This document shows, one piece after another, positions 26,817 through 34,752 of a DNA stretch of 36,131 nt. Position 1 is the stretch's first letter, and every line of letters begins with the position of its first letter. The notes below the pieces were generated by a model. It was not told the origin of the DNA. It saw nothing but the letters and a program-made list of their open reading frames with translations, and ran no database searches. Both the position numbers and the translations under genes were made by a program. Location: contig JACQDN010000001.1 of NCBI GenBank assembly GCA_016201105.1, positions 1-36,131 of the forward strand, in the 5' to 3' direction. Origin of the DNA: Pseudomonadota bacterium (GTDB lineage: Bacteria; Pseudomonadota; Alphaproteobacteria; Micropepsales; Micropepsaceae).

Positions 26817-28400
26817 ATGTCCAATCCCGGAAACGACCGTCCGCTTCCTGCCGCTCACTATTTGCGCTTGGTGGATGCCGCTTTGGCCGTATCTCACTAC
26901 GACCACGCCATTGAGGCGGCTCAGGAGGCCCTGGGGAATGGCGTAGAACATCCTGTGCTGCTCGCACTGCGTGCGCAATGGCTGGAGGAGCAGGGGCGCC
27001 CGCAGGAAGCGCTCGCCGATCTACAGCGCGCGCGCGAATTGGCGCCACGCGATATCGGCGTCCTGCAATCTCTCGGCGAATGCCTGGCCAGACTGGAACG
27101 TCCCGCCGACGCAATCATGACATTCAATTCCGCTATCGCGATCTACGCAGATCACGCCCCGCTGCACTTCAACAAGGGATTCGCGCACGAATTGATGGGT
27201 GATATGGAGGCGGCCCGTGCCGCCCATGAACAGGCCGTCAAATTGGACCCTAACCATGCGCAAGCGTTGGGGCGGCTTGCCACACTCGCCGCCGGACGCC
27301 GTGATTGGAAGAGCGCGCGCGAACATGCGCAAAACGCTCTTGAAGCCGATCCCATGATGGCGACGGCAAGTTTTGCGCAAGCGCAGGCCGATCTGGCCGA
27401 GAAGCAATTCTCCCACGCCGAACAGCGCATGCGTCCGATCGACAGCCAGCAATATTCGCCACATGCCCGCTCTCTGGCTAACAGCTATCTGGGCGATGCG
27501 CTGGATGGGCAGGACCGGCTCGACGAAGCCTTCGAAGCTTATGTGGAAGCCGGCAAACTGCTGCGCGAAGTCTATGCCCCGCGCTTGGTGCAGCCGGGCA
27601 TGGAATCGGCAACTGCGATGGTGGAGAGGCTGCAAACCTATTTCGAGGCAGCACCGGCCTGGTCCCCGGGCGAAGAACCGCGCGACGGTCAGCCTGCCGC
27701 AGGGCACGTGTTCGTTGTCGGCTTTCCCTACTCCGGCGCGATGCTCTTTGGATCGCTACTCAATAAATCCTCCAACGCGTTCGTTCGCGAACGCGACGCT
27801 TTTTCGCCCCTTGCCCGGGAATATTTTGCCAATACGCTCGAACTCGATCGCCTGGCCGCCGTGGGACCGGAAGAAATCGGCGCGATCCGCAGAATATACT
27901 GGAACGGCTGCGGCGCGCCGGCCGAGCAATTGAAGGACAAAATCTATGTCGACACCCTGCCCTTCAATCTTTTCCATCTGCCCATCATCGCCAAACTGTT
28001 TCCGCGCGCGAAAATCCTGCTTGCCGTCCGCGACCCGCGCGACGTGGTGCTGAGCTGCTTGCGCAACCGGTTCGGAATGCACCTCAACTCGTACGATCTG
28101 ACGACACTGGACGGCGCGGCGAGATACTTTGGCGCCACGATGCGCCTCGCCGAGACCTACCAAAACAAGTTGCCGCTTACGTTCAAGACCGTTCGCTGCG
28201 AGGACCTGATCCATCAGCCCGGCATGGAATCGCGCGCCGTCTGCGAGTTCGCGGGGACCGCGTGGGAGCCGGCCATGGAAACCATCACCGAAGATCACTC
28301 TGAAGCCGTGACGGCGTGGCGGCGCTATGCACGACAACTTGCGCCGGTACTGCCGGCTCTTTCGCCTTGGGCGGCGGCATTCGGTTATTCTGAAGACTGA
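26817..28400 (+). CDS. TPR-sulfotransferase-like protein with degenerate PAPS loop (third copy)
   Basis: This 527-residue protein is a paralogue of the fusions at 16878-20143, with the same TPR part and domain order and a related tail (W-A-A-A-F-G-Y). The PAPS loop reads G-F-P-Y-S-G-A-M-L-F instead of G-F-P-R-S-G-T-T-L. The catalytic-type Arg is Tyr305, and the two Thr that bind the phosphosulfate are Ala and Met. The 3'-phosphate site V-R-D-P-R-D-V-V-L-S is intact. It may bind nucleotide but not catalyse, or have a changed donor. GGAAGGAG precedes the ATG. It starts an apparent operon with an alpha/beta hydrolase gene and a phospholipase-like lipoprotein gene. Confidence 0.85.
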   Translation: MSNPGNDRPLPAAHYLRLVDAALAVSHYDHAIEAAQEALGNGVEHPVLLALRAQWLEEQGRPQEALADLQRARELAPRDIGVLQSLGECLARLERPADAIMTFNSAIAIYADHAPLHFNKGFAHELMGDMEAARAAHEQAVKLDPNHAQALGRLATLAAGRRDWKSAREHAQNALEADPMMATASFAQAQADLAEKQFSHAEQRMRPIDSQQYSPHARSLANSYLGDALDGQDRLDEAFEAYVEAGKLLREVYAPRLVQPGMESATAMVERLQTYFEAAPAWSPGEEPRDGQPAAGHVFVVGFPYSGAMLFGSLLNKSSNAFVRERDAFSPLAREYFANTLELDRLAAVGPEEIGAIRRIYWNGCGAPAEQLKDKIYVDTLPFNLFHLPIIAKLFPRAKILLAVRDPRDVVLSCLRNRFGMHLNSYDLTTLDGAARYFGATMRLAETYQNKLPLTFKTVRCEDLIHQPGMESRAVCEFAGTAWEPAMETITEDHSEAVTAWRRYARQLAPVLPALSPWAAAFGYSED

Positions 28401-28431
28401 AGTTCGCAAGCATCGGCGCAAGCGGGGCGGC

Positions 28432-29196
28432 ATGGCGACGTTTACATCCGACGGTTTCTCGCTCGCTTATGACGACATCGGTCCGCGCGACGGCGGACGC
28501 CCCGTTCTTCTCATTCATGGTTTCGCGTCCAACCGGCGGGAGAACTGGCGGCGGCTGGGTTGGTACGGCGCCTTCGAGCGCAAACATATGCGCGTGCTGG
28601 CTTTGGATTGCCGCGGACATGGGGAGAGCGCCAAGCCGCACGATTCCACCGCCTACGATCGCAAGGCCATGGTGGGCGATATCTTCGCGCTGATGGATTA
28701 CCTCGGCGTGGAGACCGCAACCCTTCTGGGATTTTCAATGGGCGCGCGCCTGGCATTGGCAGCGGCGATGGAACGGCCCGAGCGCGTGAAAAATCTCATC
28801 ATCGGCGGCGTGGGCGCAAAGCTATTCAAACCGACTCTGCCGGGAAATCCCATGGCCGATGCGATGGAGGCAACCGATCCCCAAGCAATCGCCGAACCGT
28901 TGCTGCGCAGCTTTCGCCAGTTTGCCGACGAGCAAGGCGAGGATCGCCAGGCGCTCGCCGCCTGCGCGCGCGGCGGTTGGCGGCCGTTCCAGCGTGCCGG
29001 GCTGCGCGAGGTGCGCGTTCCTGCTCTCGTCGTGGCCGGTGCGCGCGACGAACTCGCCGGCGATCCCGATGAACTGGCGGACGCCTTCGCGGACGGGCGT
29101 GCCATAACGCTTCCCGGCTGCGATCATTTCTCCGCCATTCCCCATGCGCTGTTCAAAGCCAGCGTGTTCGACTTTCTCGACGGAACGATGGAGTGA
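28432..29196 (+). CDS. Alpha/beta-fold hydrolase
   Basis: This 254-residue protein has the oxyanion segment L-L-I-H-G-F-A-S-N, the nucleophile elbow G-F-S-M-G (S102), an acidic residue in A-G-A-R-D-E-L, and the histidine in G-C-D-H-F-S-A-I. This is a complete esterase/lipase-type triad. It has no signal peptide. I chose the ATG at 28432 because GGGGCGG precedes it and the domain starts there; the frame runs upstream into the preceding gene without support. It lies 31 bases after the TPR-sulfotransferase-like gene and 4 bases before the lipoprotein gene, so the three are probably co-transcribed. The substrate is unknown. Confidence 0.88.
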   Translation: MATFTSDGFSLAYDDIGPRDGGRPVLLIHGFASNRRENWRRLGWYGAFERKHMRVLALDCRGHGESAKPHDSTAYDRKAMVGDIFALMDYLGVETATLLGFSMGARLALAAAMERPERVKNLIIGGVGAKLFKPTLPGNPMADAMEATDPQAIAEPLLRSFRQFADEQGEDRQALAACARGGWRPFQRAGLREVRVPALVVAGARDELAGDPDELADAFADGRAITLPGCDHFSAIPHALFKASVFDFLDGTME

Positions 29197-29200
29197 GCTG

Positions 29201-30370
29201 ATGCGATCGCATGGGCCAATGTTGGCGGCTGTCGTTCTTCTCGCAGGCTGCAGTTTGCTGCGCCAAAGCGGTCATTGCGATTTAGCCGCCGCGAACGCTG
29301 TGTCGGCTGGAGAGGGCTGCGCGCAGGCCTGGATGGATCGCAGCCTGCATCTCAACGATATTCTGACCGTCGGCACGCACAACAGCTACAAGCAGGCCAT
29401 CCATCCGAAGATTCTTGCGGCGATCGCGGCGAAATCCGCCCCGCTCGCGGCGGCCCTGGACTACACACATCCGCCACTGAACGAAGAATTGGACGATGGC
29501 GCCCGCGCGCTGGAGCTCGACGTGGTCTATGACCCGCTGGGCGGGCGCTTTGCCCATCCCGTGGGCGTCCAACTCAGCGGCGAAGCGCTGTCCAGCAACT
29601 ATGTCGCCGCGATGTCCCGGCCGGGCTTTAAAGTCATGCATGTGCCCGACATCGATTTTCATTCCAGCTGCCTGACCTTCGTCGACTGCCTTTCCATCAT
29701 ACGCACATGGTCGAAAGCGCATCCCAGGCACATTCCCATTCTCATCACGCTCAACGCCAAGGACGATAAAACGCAGGTGCCCGGTGGCGCGGAGTTGCTC
29801 AAGTTCGACGAGGCCGCATACGACGCACTGGACGGAGAGATCGCGTCGGTGTTTCCCCGCCGCGAACTCATCACGCCGGACGACGTGCAAGGTCGCTATC
29901 CGACGCTGCGGGAAGCCGTTCTGAAACAGGGTTGGCCCACATTGGGCGAAGCGCGCGGAAAATTCCTGTTCGCGCTGGATGAGCCGCCGGAGAAAGTTGC
30001 GGTCTATCGCGGCAAGCGCAGATCGCTCGAAGGCCGCATGATGTTCGTCAATACCGATGAGAATTCGCCGGCGGCGGCCTATCTCACCCTCAACGAAATC
30101 CCCGCCGATGCGGCACGCATCGCCGCCGCCGTCAAAGCCGGCTTCCTTGTACGCACACGCGCCGATGCCGATACGGTGGAAGCCCGCAAGAACGATTCAA
30201 GCCGGCGAGAGGGCGCGTTTGCTTCGGGTGCGCAAGTTGTCTCCACCGACTATCGCCACCCCGATATCCGCTTCGGGCCTTATGAGGCGCGATTGCCGGG
30301 CGATGTTATCGCACTGTGCAATCCGCAGCGCACGCCCGAGCGCTGCGCTGCAACCCCCATAGAACCCTGA
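29201..30370 (+). CDS. Lipoprotein of the calcium-dependent phosphoinositide phospholipase C-like family
   Basis: This 389-residue protein has a lipoprotein signal (V-V-L-L-A-G-C, C17). A TIM-barrel PLC-like domain follows. The first catalytic histidine lies in V-G-T-H-N-S-Y-K (H60), and a second is likely in K-V-M-H-V-P-D-I-D. An acidic E-L-D-V segment between them would hold the metal. Later segments (T-L-R-E-A-V-L, G-K-F-L-F-A-L-D) fit the bacterial Ca2+-dependent PI-PLC group. It is probably outer-membrane anchored and hydrolyses a phosphodiester lipid or related compound; I infer no specific substrate. The ATG at 29201 has GGAG about seven bases upstream, four bases after the hydrolase stop. 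Confidence 0.82.
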   Translation: MRSHGPMLAAVVLLAGCSLLRQSGHCDLAAANAVSAGEGCAQAWMDRSLHLNDILTVGTHNSYKQAIHPKILAAIAAKSAPLAAALDYTHPPLNEELDDGARALELDVVYDPLGGRFAHPVGVQLSGEALSSNYVAAMSRPGFKVMHVPDIDFHSSCLTFVDCLSIIRTWSKAHPRHIPILITLNAKDDKTQVPGGAELLKFDEAAYDALDGEIASVFPRRELITPDDVQGRYPTLREAVLKQGWPTLGEARGKFLFALDEPPEKVAVYRGKRRSLEGRMMFVNTDENSPAAAYLTLNEIPADAARIAAAVKAGFLVRTRADADTVEARKNDSSRREGAFASGAQVVSTDYRHPDIRFGPYEARLPGDVIALCNPQRTPERCAATPIEP

Positions 30371-30388
30371 TCTACCGCGCGAAAGCGT

Positions 30389-30808
30389 TTATTCGATGAC
30401 CGCTTCGCCTCTCATCCCCAGCATCGCATGCAGGAAGTGCGAACAGCTGACGGGGTAAGTGCCAGGCGTCACCGGTATGAGGCGCACGTCGGTCGATTGG
30501 CCCTCTTCCAGCTCCACCTTGCCGTCCGTTACCTTCGCTCGGTCTTCCGGCACGATGGTAACGGCTGCAAAGAATTTGTCGGAATCGAAATTGTGGCTCT
30601 TCGAGCCATTGTTCACGAAATGAAGGCGGTACGGCATGCCGCGTCTGAGGTGCAGCGACTGGGGCGAGAACGCGTAGTTCGTCAGCGTGACTTCAACGGT
30701 CTGCGCCTTGGACCAATCGGGCGTGACCGCGTCTTCGGCGCCGGCAGCTGAGATGAAGAAGAAAGAAAACGCGACGCCCAGGGCGGCTGTGCGAAACGAC
30801 ATCATCAT
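30389..30808 (-). CDS. Exported cupredoxin (blue copper) domain protein
   Basis: This 139-residue protein has a signal peptide ending near S-A-A-G-A-E. One cupredoxin domain follows. The copper ligands are H72 (K-S-H-N-F), C122, H127 and M132 in the C-x4-H-x4-M order of plastocyanin- and azurin-type sites. It is expected to be a periplasmic electron-transfer or copper-binding protein. Three consecutive ATG codons (30802-30808) all fit GGGAG a few bases upstream; I give the first. The frame is open to 31078, but that part has no signal and is probably not translated. It converges on the PLC-like gene. Confidence 0.87.
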   Translation of the reverse strand: MMMSFRTAALGVAFSFFFISAAGAEDAVTPDWSKAQTVEVTLTNYAFSPQSLHLRRGMPYRLHFVNNGSKSHNFDSDKFFAAVTIVPEDRAKVTDGKVELEEGQSTDVRLIPVTPGTYPVSCSHFLHAMLGMRGEAVIE

Positions 30809-31149
30809 GATGCTCCCATCGTATCGCCCCTTCCATGCCGAGATTAGGCAGAGGACGCAACGTCTGCAACCACGCGCCACATGACAGAAAATCAAGGCCG
30901 GGAACAAACGGTCACATCTGTATGATCGCCCCAACCGCGATCCGTCAGCTGTGGCAACCGTTCGAAGTCGCCATACCGCGTCTTGCAGTTTGAGACCGAT
31001 CGCTTCACCGTCGGGTCCGTCTTGCTTTTGGCATGGCCTTATCCAGGATATCCGCTTGTAGTAGTCTCTTAAGATCAAGCTGCAGCCGGCCTTTGGGGGA
31101 TCGTTTGGAAAGGAAAATATTCGAACAAATCTCTCTTCAAGGGGACTGC
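30809..31149. other. Divergent intergenic region before the short sulfotransferase
   Basis: About 340 bases separate the cupredoxin start from the preferred sulfotransferase start at 31150. Open frames cross it on both strands but show no domain, signal or ribosome-binding support. I see no convincing -35/-10 pair, terminator or long repeat. If translation of the sulfotransferase instead starts at the ATG at 31033, the untranslated part is about 224 bases. Confidence 0.5.
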
Positions 31150-31689
31150 GTGCTGGACCGGCAGTTTGAATTCGTATTCTTCTGCCACAACAAAGTAGCG
31201 CAAACGAGCATCAACCGTCGCCTGCTCCGTGACCGCGTCGTAGTTAGGAAAGATAACGAAGCGGCATGGCAAACGACACGCAAAGAACAGCTGCGGCGCT
31301 GGCAAAACGATCCGCCGTTCACATTCACGATTGTCAGGAACCCCTTCGATCGAGCGTTGTCGGCGTTTCTGCACCTTCAATCTACAAGAAAGATCCAGCG
31401 ATGGGTGAGTTTCAGGAAATTCGTTCGCAACACTCTTTATTCGCAGCGCGAGCAGTTTGATCCACACTTCGCTCCTCAAGCACACTGGGATATCCGAGTA
31501 AAGGAGATCGGGTTCGGTCGCATCGCCAAATTCGAATCATTGACTGCCGATTGGGCAAACATTGCAGCGATAATGGGCCTTCCGGCGTTTCTACCGCGCG
31601 AAAACAAATCCAAGCGGAGAAAGACTCTCGAAAAATACTACGACCGTGAATCGCAGGAAATCATCCGCGAGTTGTCGCGGCCGCATTGA
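31150..31689 (+). CDS. Sulfotransferase family 2-like protein, C-terminus probably truncated
   Basis: The 179-residue product has the 5' PAPS loop F-F-C-H-N-K-V-A-Q-T-S-I directly at its N-terminus, as usual in this family, and the 3' site T-I-V-R-N-P-F-D-R-A-L-S-A-F. Such enzymes sulfate carbohydrates or surface polymers. It is unrelated in architecture to the TPR fusions. I chose the GTG at 31150 because AAGGGGA lies five bases before it; an in-frame ATG at 31033 would add 39 residues. The C-terminus stops at Y-Y-D-R-E-S-Q-E-I-I-R-E-L-S-R-P-H, where relatives continue with a D-x-x-x-F-G-Y type end, so about ten residues seem lost. GC in 31141-31260 is about 53 percent by hand count, lower than the neighbours. 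Confidence 0.75.
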   Translation: MLDRQFEFVFFCHNKVAQTSINRRLLRDRVVVRKDNEAAWQTTRKEQLRRWQNDPPFTFTIVRNPFDRALSAFLHLQSTRKIQRWVSFRKFVRNTLYSQREQFDPHFAPQAHWDIRVKEIGFGRIAKFESLTADWANIAAIMGLPAFLPRENKSKRRKTLEKYYDRESQEIIRELSRPH

Positions 31690-32504
31690 GCTTGCAGGGC
31701 CGGAAATTCGTGTTCGACATGCACGATTTCGGACCGAAAAGCCGCATCCTCAAGCGCGTGTTGCGCTCGGCGAATTGTCTCGGATGCATATTCTCCGCCC
31801 ACACGGTCGAGACTGCTTTTGAAGCGCGCTTCGGAAAAATTGACAAACCAAAACTCGTCCTTGGCAATGCAATCGATCCAGCTTATTTGAAGCCGCGCGG
31901 CGAGCGAGCGGCACTACGCCGGGCGCAAGGCATCGCCGACGGCCGTATCGTCGTTGCCTATGTCGGCAGCATGGGGAAGGACCGCGGCATCGATCTGATG
32001 TTGCAGACGGCCGCGCGCCGAAAGTTCCCCAACCTCGTCTGGCTCTTTGTCGGCGGCCGCCCCGACGATGTCGAGGCCTGGCAGCGGCAATCGAAGAACT
32101 TGGGCTTATCGCATGACGCCGTTCAATTCGCGGGCTTTGAGCCGCAATCTGCGCTTGGCAATTGGTATGAGATGGCCGACATACTTTGCGCGCCGTATCC
32201 GCGCCGGATGCAAGGCTGGGACTACGTCGCATCGATGAAGTTGATGGAGTATCAAGCCGTCGGAAAACTCGCCGTGGTCGCCACCATGCCGTTCGCGCGC
32301 GAAATTCTGTCACCGCAGGACACAATCTTTTTCGATCCCGACGAACCGCAGGCCCTCGATCAGGCATTGGCAAAAGCGCTTGAGACCTTTGCGTCGGGTC
32401 GATCCACCAGGGCAGCCATCGTGCAAGAGACTTGGGACACAAAAGCCAAATCGTTGATAGCGTGGCTCAAGACCTTGTCTGTTCCCGCCGGCACTTCACT
32501 CTAG
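31686..32504 (+). CDS. GT-B glycosyltransferase (group 1/GT4-like), N-terminally truncated
   Basis: The 272-residue product contains the C-terminal nucleotide-sugar domain of a retaining glycosyltransferase: V-A-Y-V-G-S-M-G-K-D-R-G-I-D, then L-F-V-G-G, and M-K-L-M-E-Y-Q-A-V-G-K with a later F-A-R-E-I. Before it only about 65 residues remain (F-V-F-D-M-H-D ... N-A-I-D), so the acceptor-binding N-terminal domain of about 90 more residues is missing. Translation would begin at a TTG overlapping the stop of the sulfotransferase. The frame stays open back to 31650, and its reading (V-V-A-A-A-L-S-L-Q-G-R-K) still looks like glycosyltransferase sequence. It is probably a gene broken by deletion; a functional short enzyme cannot be excluded. 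Confidence 0.75.
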   Translation: MSLQGRKFVFDMHDFGPKSRILKRVLRSANCLGCIFSAHTVETAFEARFGKIDKPKLVLGNAIDPAYLKPRGERAALRRAQGIADGRIVVAYVGSMGKDRGIDLMLQTAARRKFPNLVWLFVGGRPDDVEAWQRQSKNLGLSHDAVQFAGFEPQSALGNWYEMADILCAPYPRRMQGWDYVASMKLMEYQAVGKLAVVATMPFAREILSPQDTIFFDPDEPQALDQALAKALETFASGRSTRAAIVQETWDTKAKSLIAWLKTLSVPAGTSL

Positions 32505-32604
32505 GTCTCTTCGAAAATTTCCGTTGAGGCGAAAAGCTGCTCCGGCCGGCTCGCCATGGCACGAACCGTGCTTCGCACCGCCTTGCCTAAAGCGAGGATC
32601 TGCC

Positions 32605-33447
32605 TTGTCCGGTGCAGGCATAAGCTACGTCCTGAAACATCCGAACAGATTTGCCGGTGCGCTGTTGCGCGATCCTGTCGGATTATGGGACACGGTTTGG
32701 GACAGGCTGGCGCAGCGCCGCGAATATTCCGGACGGCCGCCTTATGTCTGCGAAGCCGATCCGCAATGGCAATCCAGCCTCTACCCGCTCCTCGGCGCGA
32801 CCCCACAACAGGGCATCAAAGACTTCGCTGCGCTGTGGGCCGACATCGTTGGCGCCGTACGGGCCGGCGGGATCGATGTCGGGCCGGCCGCCTATTCCGG
32901 CTGGAATGACGGCGACACCGCGCTTGTTCGCGCCATCTGGCGGGTGATCCAAGCGACGAATCCGGCGCGCGTGGTGGAGACCGGGGTCGGTCACGGGTTC
33001 ACCTCTCGCATCATTCTTGAAGCCCTGCGGCGCAAAGGAAACGGCAAACTCTGGAGCATCGACCGGCCGCCGCTCGACCCCGAAACGCGTAGCAAAGTCG
33101 GCATCGCGGTGGGCGGCGGTTTCAAGGATCGCTGGACGCTGATCGAGGATTCAAGCCGGCGTGCGCTGCCGGGACTGTTGCGCCGCCTGGGCAGCATCGA
33201 CCTCTTCATCCATGACAGTTTGCATACCGAACGCAACGTCACGTTCGAACTCGACCACGCCTGGCGCGCCTTGAAGACCGGCGGCGTGGCGATCATCGAC
33301 GATATCGATTCCAACTGGGGCTATGACGCATTCCTGAAGACCCACACGGGCTTGCGCGCGATCGTCTGCGAGGCCGAGCCGGTGCGACCGGACGAACGCC
33401 GCTTCAACAAGAAGGGTCTGTTCGCGATCGTCGTGAAGACCGCGTAG
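32605..33447 (+). CDS. Class I SAM-dependent methyltransferase
   Basis: The 280-residue product has an N-terminal part of about 110 residues of unknown role, then a Rossmann methyltransferase. Motif I is V-V-E-T-G-V-G-H-G-F-T-S, motif II is L-W-S-I-D-R-P-P, and I-D-L-F-I-H-D-S-L-H-T is followed by G-G-V-A-I-I-D-D-I-D. This is the pattern of the group often found in glycan and natural-product clusters. I chose the TTG at 32605, with GAGGA six bases before it, over the in-frame TTG at 32524, which has no ribosome-binding site. It lies about 100 bases after the truncated glycosyltransferase and ends 3 bases from the convergent ATP-grasp gene. The substrate is unknown. Confidence 0.82.
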   Translation: MSGAGISYVLKHPNRFAGALLRDPVGLWDTVWDRLAQRREYSGRPPYVCEADPQWQSSLYPLLGATPQQGIKDFAALWADIVGAVRAGGIDVGPAAYSGWNDGDTALVRAIWRVIQATNPARVVETGVGHGFTSRIILEALRRKGNGKLWSIDRPPLDPETRSKVGIAVGGGFKDRWTLIEDSSRRALPGLLRRLGSIDLFIHDSLHTERNVTFELDHAWRALKTGGVAIIDDIDSNWGYDAFLKTHTGLRAIVCEAEPVRPDERRFNKKGLFAIVVKTA

Positions 33448-33450
33448 AAT

Positions 33451-34605
33451 CTACGCCCTGCGCTTCGTCGCCGGCATGCCCAGCGCGGCGCGCAGCACCG
33501 CCGGGTCGTCCCATGGCACGTCGTGATGACCCAACCTCAACCATTCGCTCGTCGCCGAGCGCTGCCACTCGCGCGGAAACAGCACGACAGTGTCGTTGGC
33601 GATCGCCGGGCGCATGCCGCTCATCGTGCCGAAGGCGGCGCTGGCGAGAGCCGAGGGAAGATCGCGGCCGGGGCCGAAAGCGAGCGTGCCGCCTTGAGTA
33701 CACCGCGGGTTGATTTCGATCAGATGCACGGTGCCTTCGCCGTCGCGAATGAAATCGAGGCCGTGCAGGCCCGATAGACCGAAGCGCTGCGCAACCGCAT
33801 GAGACGCGTGCTCGATGGCCGGATCGTCGAGGCGGCGGATGACATTGGGCGGTCCGATCGTGCCTTCGGCCACCAGGACGTCGTAGTGGATTGCCGCCAC
33901 AACCTTGCCCTGCCAACTCGCGAACGCGCTTGCCGCGGGCGTGCCGGGAATGAACCGCTGCAGCGAGATCGCACGGCGCACCGGCGCCAGCGCCTCGCGC
34001 GCGAAGTGCGCGTCGTGCCGTTTGAGCGCTCGGGCAAGACTGCGCAAGCGTGATGGAGCGGCGGCCAGGCGCCGGTAAGCTTGCACCGCGGCGGCGCGCT
34101 CGCGCGCAATCGCCACGCCTTCGCCGCCCCAGCTTCCGTCCGCCTTGATGACGGCTGGAAAGCCGATTTGGGACAGACGATCTTCGAGTTCGTCTTCATT
34201 CGAGACAGCGAACGTATCGGGCACGTGCACGCCGGCCGCGCGCATCGCCGCCAGCGAACCGTTGCGCGACAGCATCTCGGAATAATTCTCTAGCCGGCCA
34301 AGCGAGCGGGCGACCAGGGGCGCAAACGCTTCATAGATGTTCGCCAAGCGCAGAAGGATCGCGACCGCGCGATCGTCGCACGCCACCAGCAGATCGCAGG
34401 CCGATCTCTCAACCGCCTGGCGCAGCGCGAAGATCGGGGTAAACGCGCTGTAGAGATGATGCTGGGTCACGTAGCGGCTGGCCGCAACCGGCGCCTCGCC
34501 CGGAGAGAAGGCGTGCACCTCGCAGCCCGCGGCCGCGAATCCTCCCGCATAGCGGGCCACGGAGGGCCAGCAGACGGTGGAAACCAGCAGAATCCTGCGA
34601 CCCAT
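33451..34605 (-). CDS. ATP-grasp domain protein (carboxylate-amine ligase-like)
   Basis: The product, about 384 residues, starts M-G-R-R-I-L-L-V-S-T with a Rossmann-like pre-ATP-grasp domain. A lysine-bearing segment (F-P-A-V-I-K-A-D-G-S-W-G-G-E-G-V) then forms the ATP lid, and the metal-binding end is H-L-I-E-I-N-P-R-C-T-Q-G-G. ATP-grasp enzymes join a carboxylate to an amine, thiol or similar group through an acyl phosphate; the partners are not known here. The ATG at 34605 has GAGGG close upstream; an ATG at 34623 and a TTG at 34644 are in frame. It diverges from the FAD oxidoreductase gene across about 150 bases, suggesting shared regulation. Confidence 0.85.
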   Translation of the reverse strand: MGRRILLVSTVCWPSVARYAGGFAAAGCEVHAFSPGEAPVAASRYVTQHHLYSAFTPIFALRQAVERSACDLLVACDDRAVAILLRLANIYEAFAPLVARSLGRLENYSEMLSRNGSLAAMRAAGVHVPDTFAVSNEDELEDRLSQIGFPAVIKADGSWGGEGVAIARERAAAVQAYRRLAAAPSRLRSLARALKRHDAHFAREALAPVRRAISLQRFIPGTPAASAFASWQGKVVAAIHYDVLVAEGTIGPPNVIRRLDDPAIEHASHAVAQRFGLSGLHGLDFIRDGEGTVHLIEINPRCTQGGTLAFGPGRDLPSALASAAFGTMSGMRPAIANDTVVLFPREWQRSATSEWLRLGHHDVPWDDPAVLRAALGMPATKRRA

Positions 34606-34752
34606 GCCCTCGCACTCGAACATTCGATGCTTTCGAACGAGCAAGACTTGTTCCTGGCACAGAACTGGAACCTTGCAGTCCTGTTAACCCCGACAAAGCG
34701 CGTTTGTCGCGAATTGGGGCGGCGACGCGTGGCCGAAGCATTGGAGAACCGG

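Noticed and set aside
30809..31078. N-terminal extension of the cupredoxin gene by 90 codons
   Set aside because: The three ATG codons with GGGAG upstream and the signal peptide mark the true start; the extension is Arg/Cys-rich without structure.
34456..34752. N-terminal extension of the FAD oxidoreductase by 99 codons
   Set aside because: It overlaps the ATP-grasp gene, and the FAD-binding strand begins right after the GTG at 34753 with a good ribosome-binding site.
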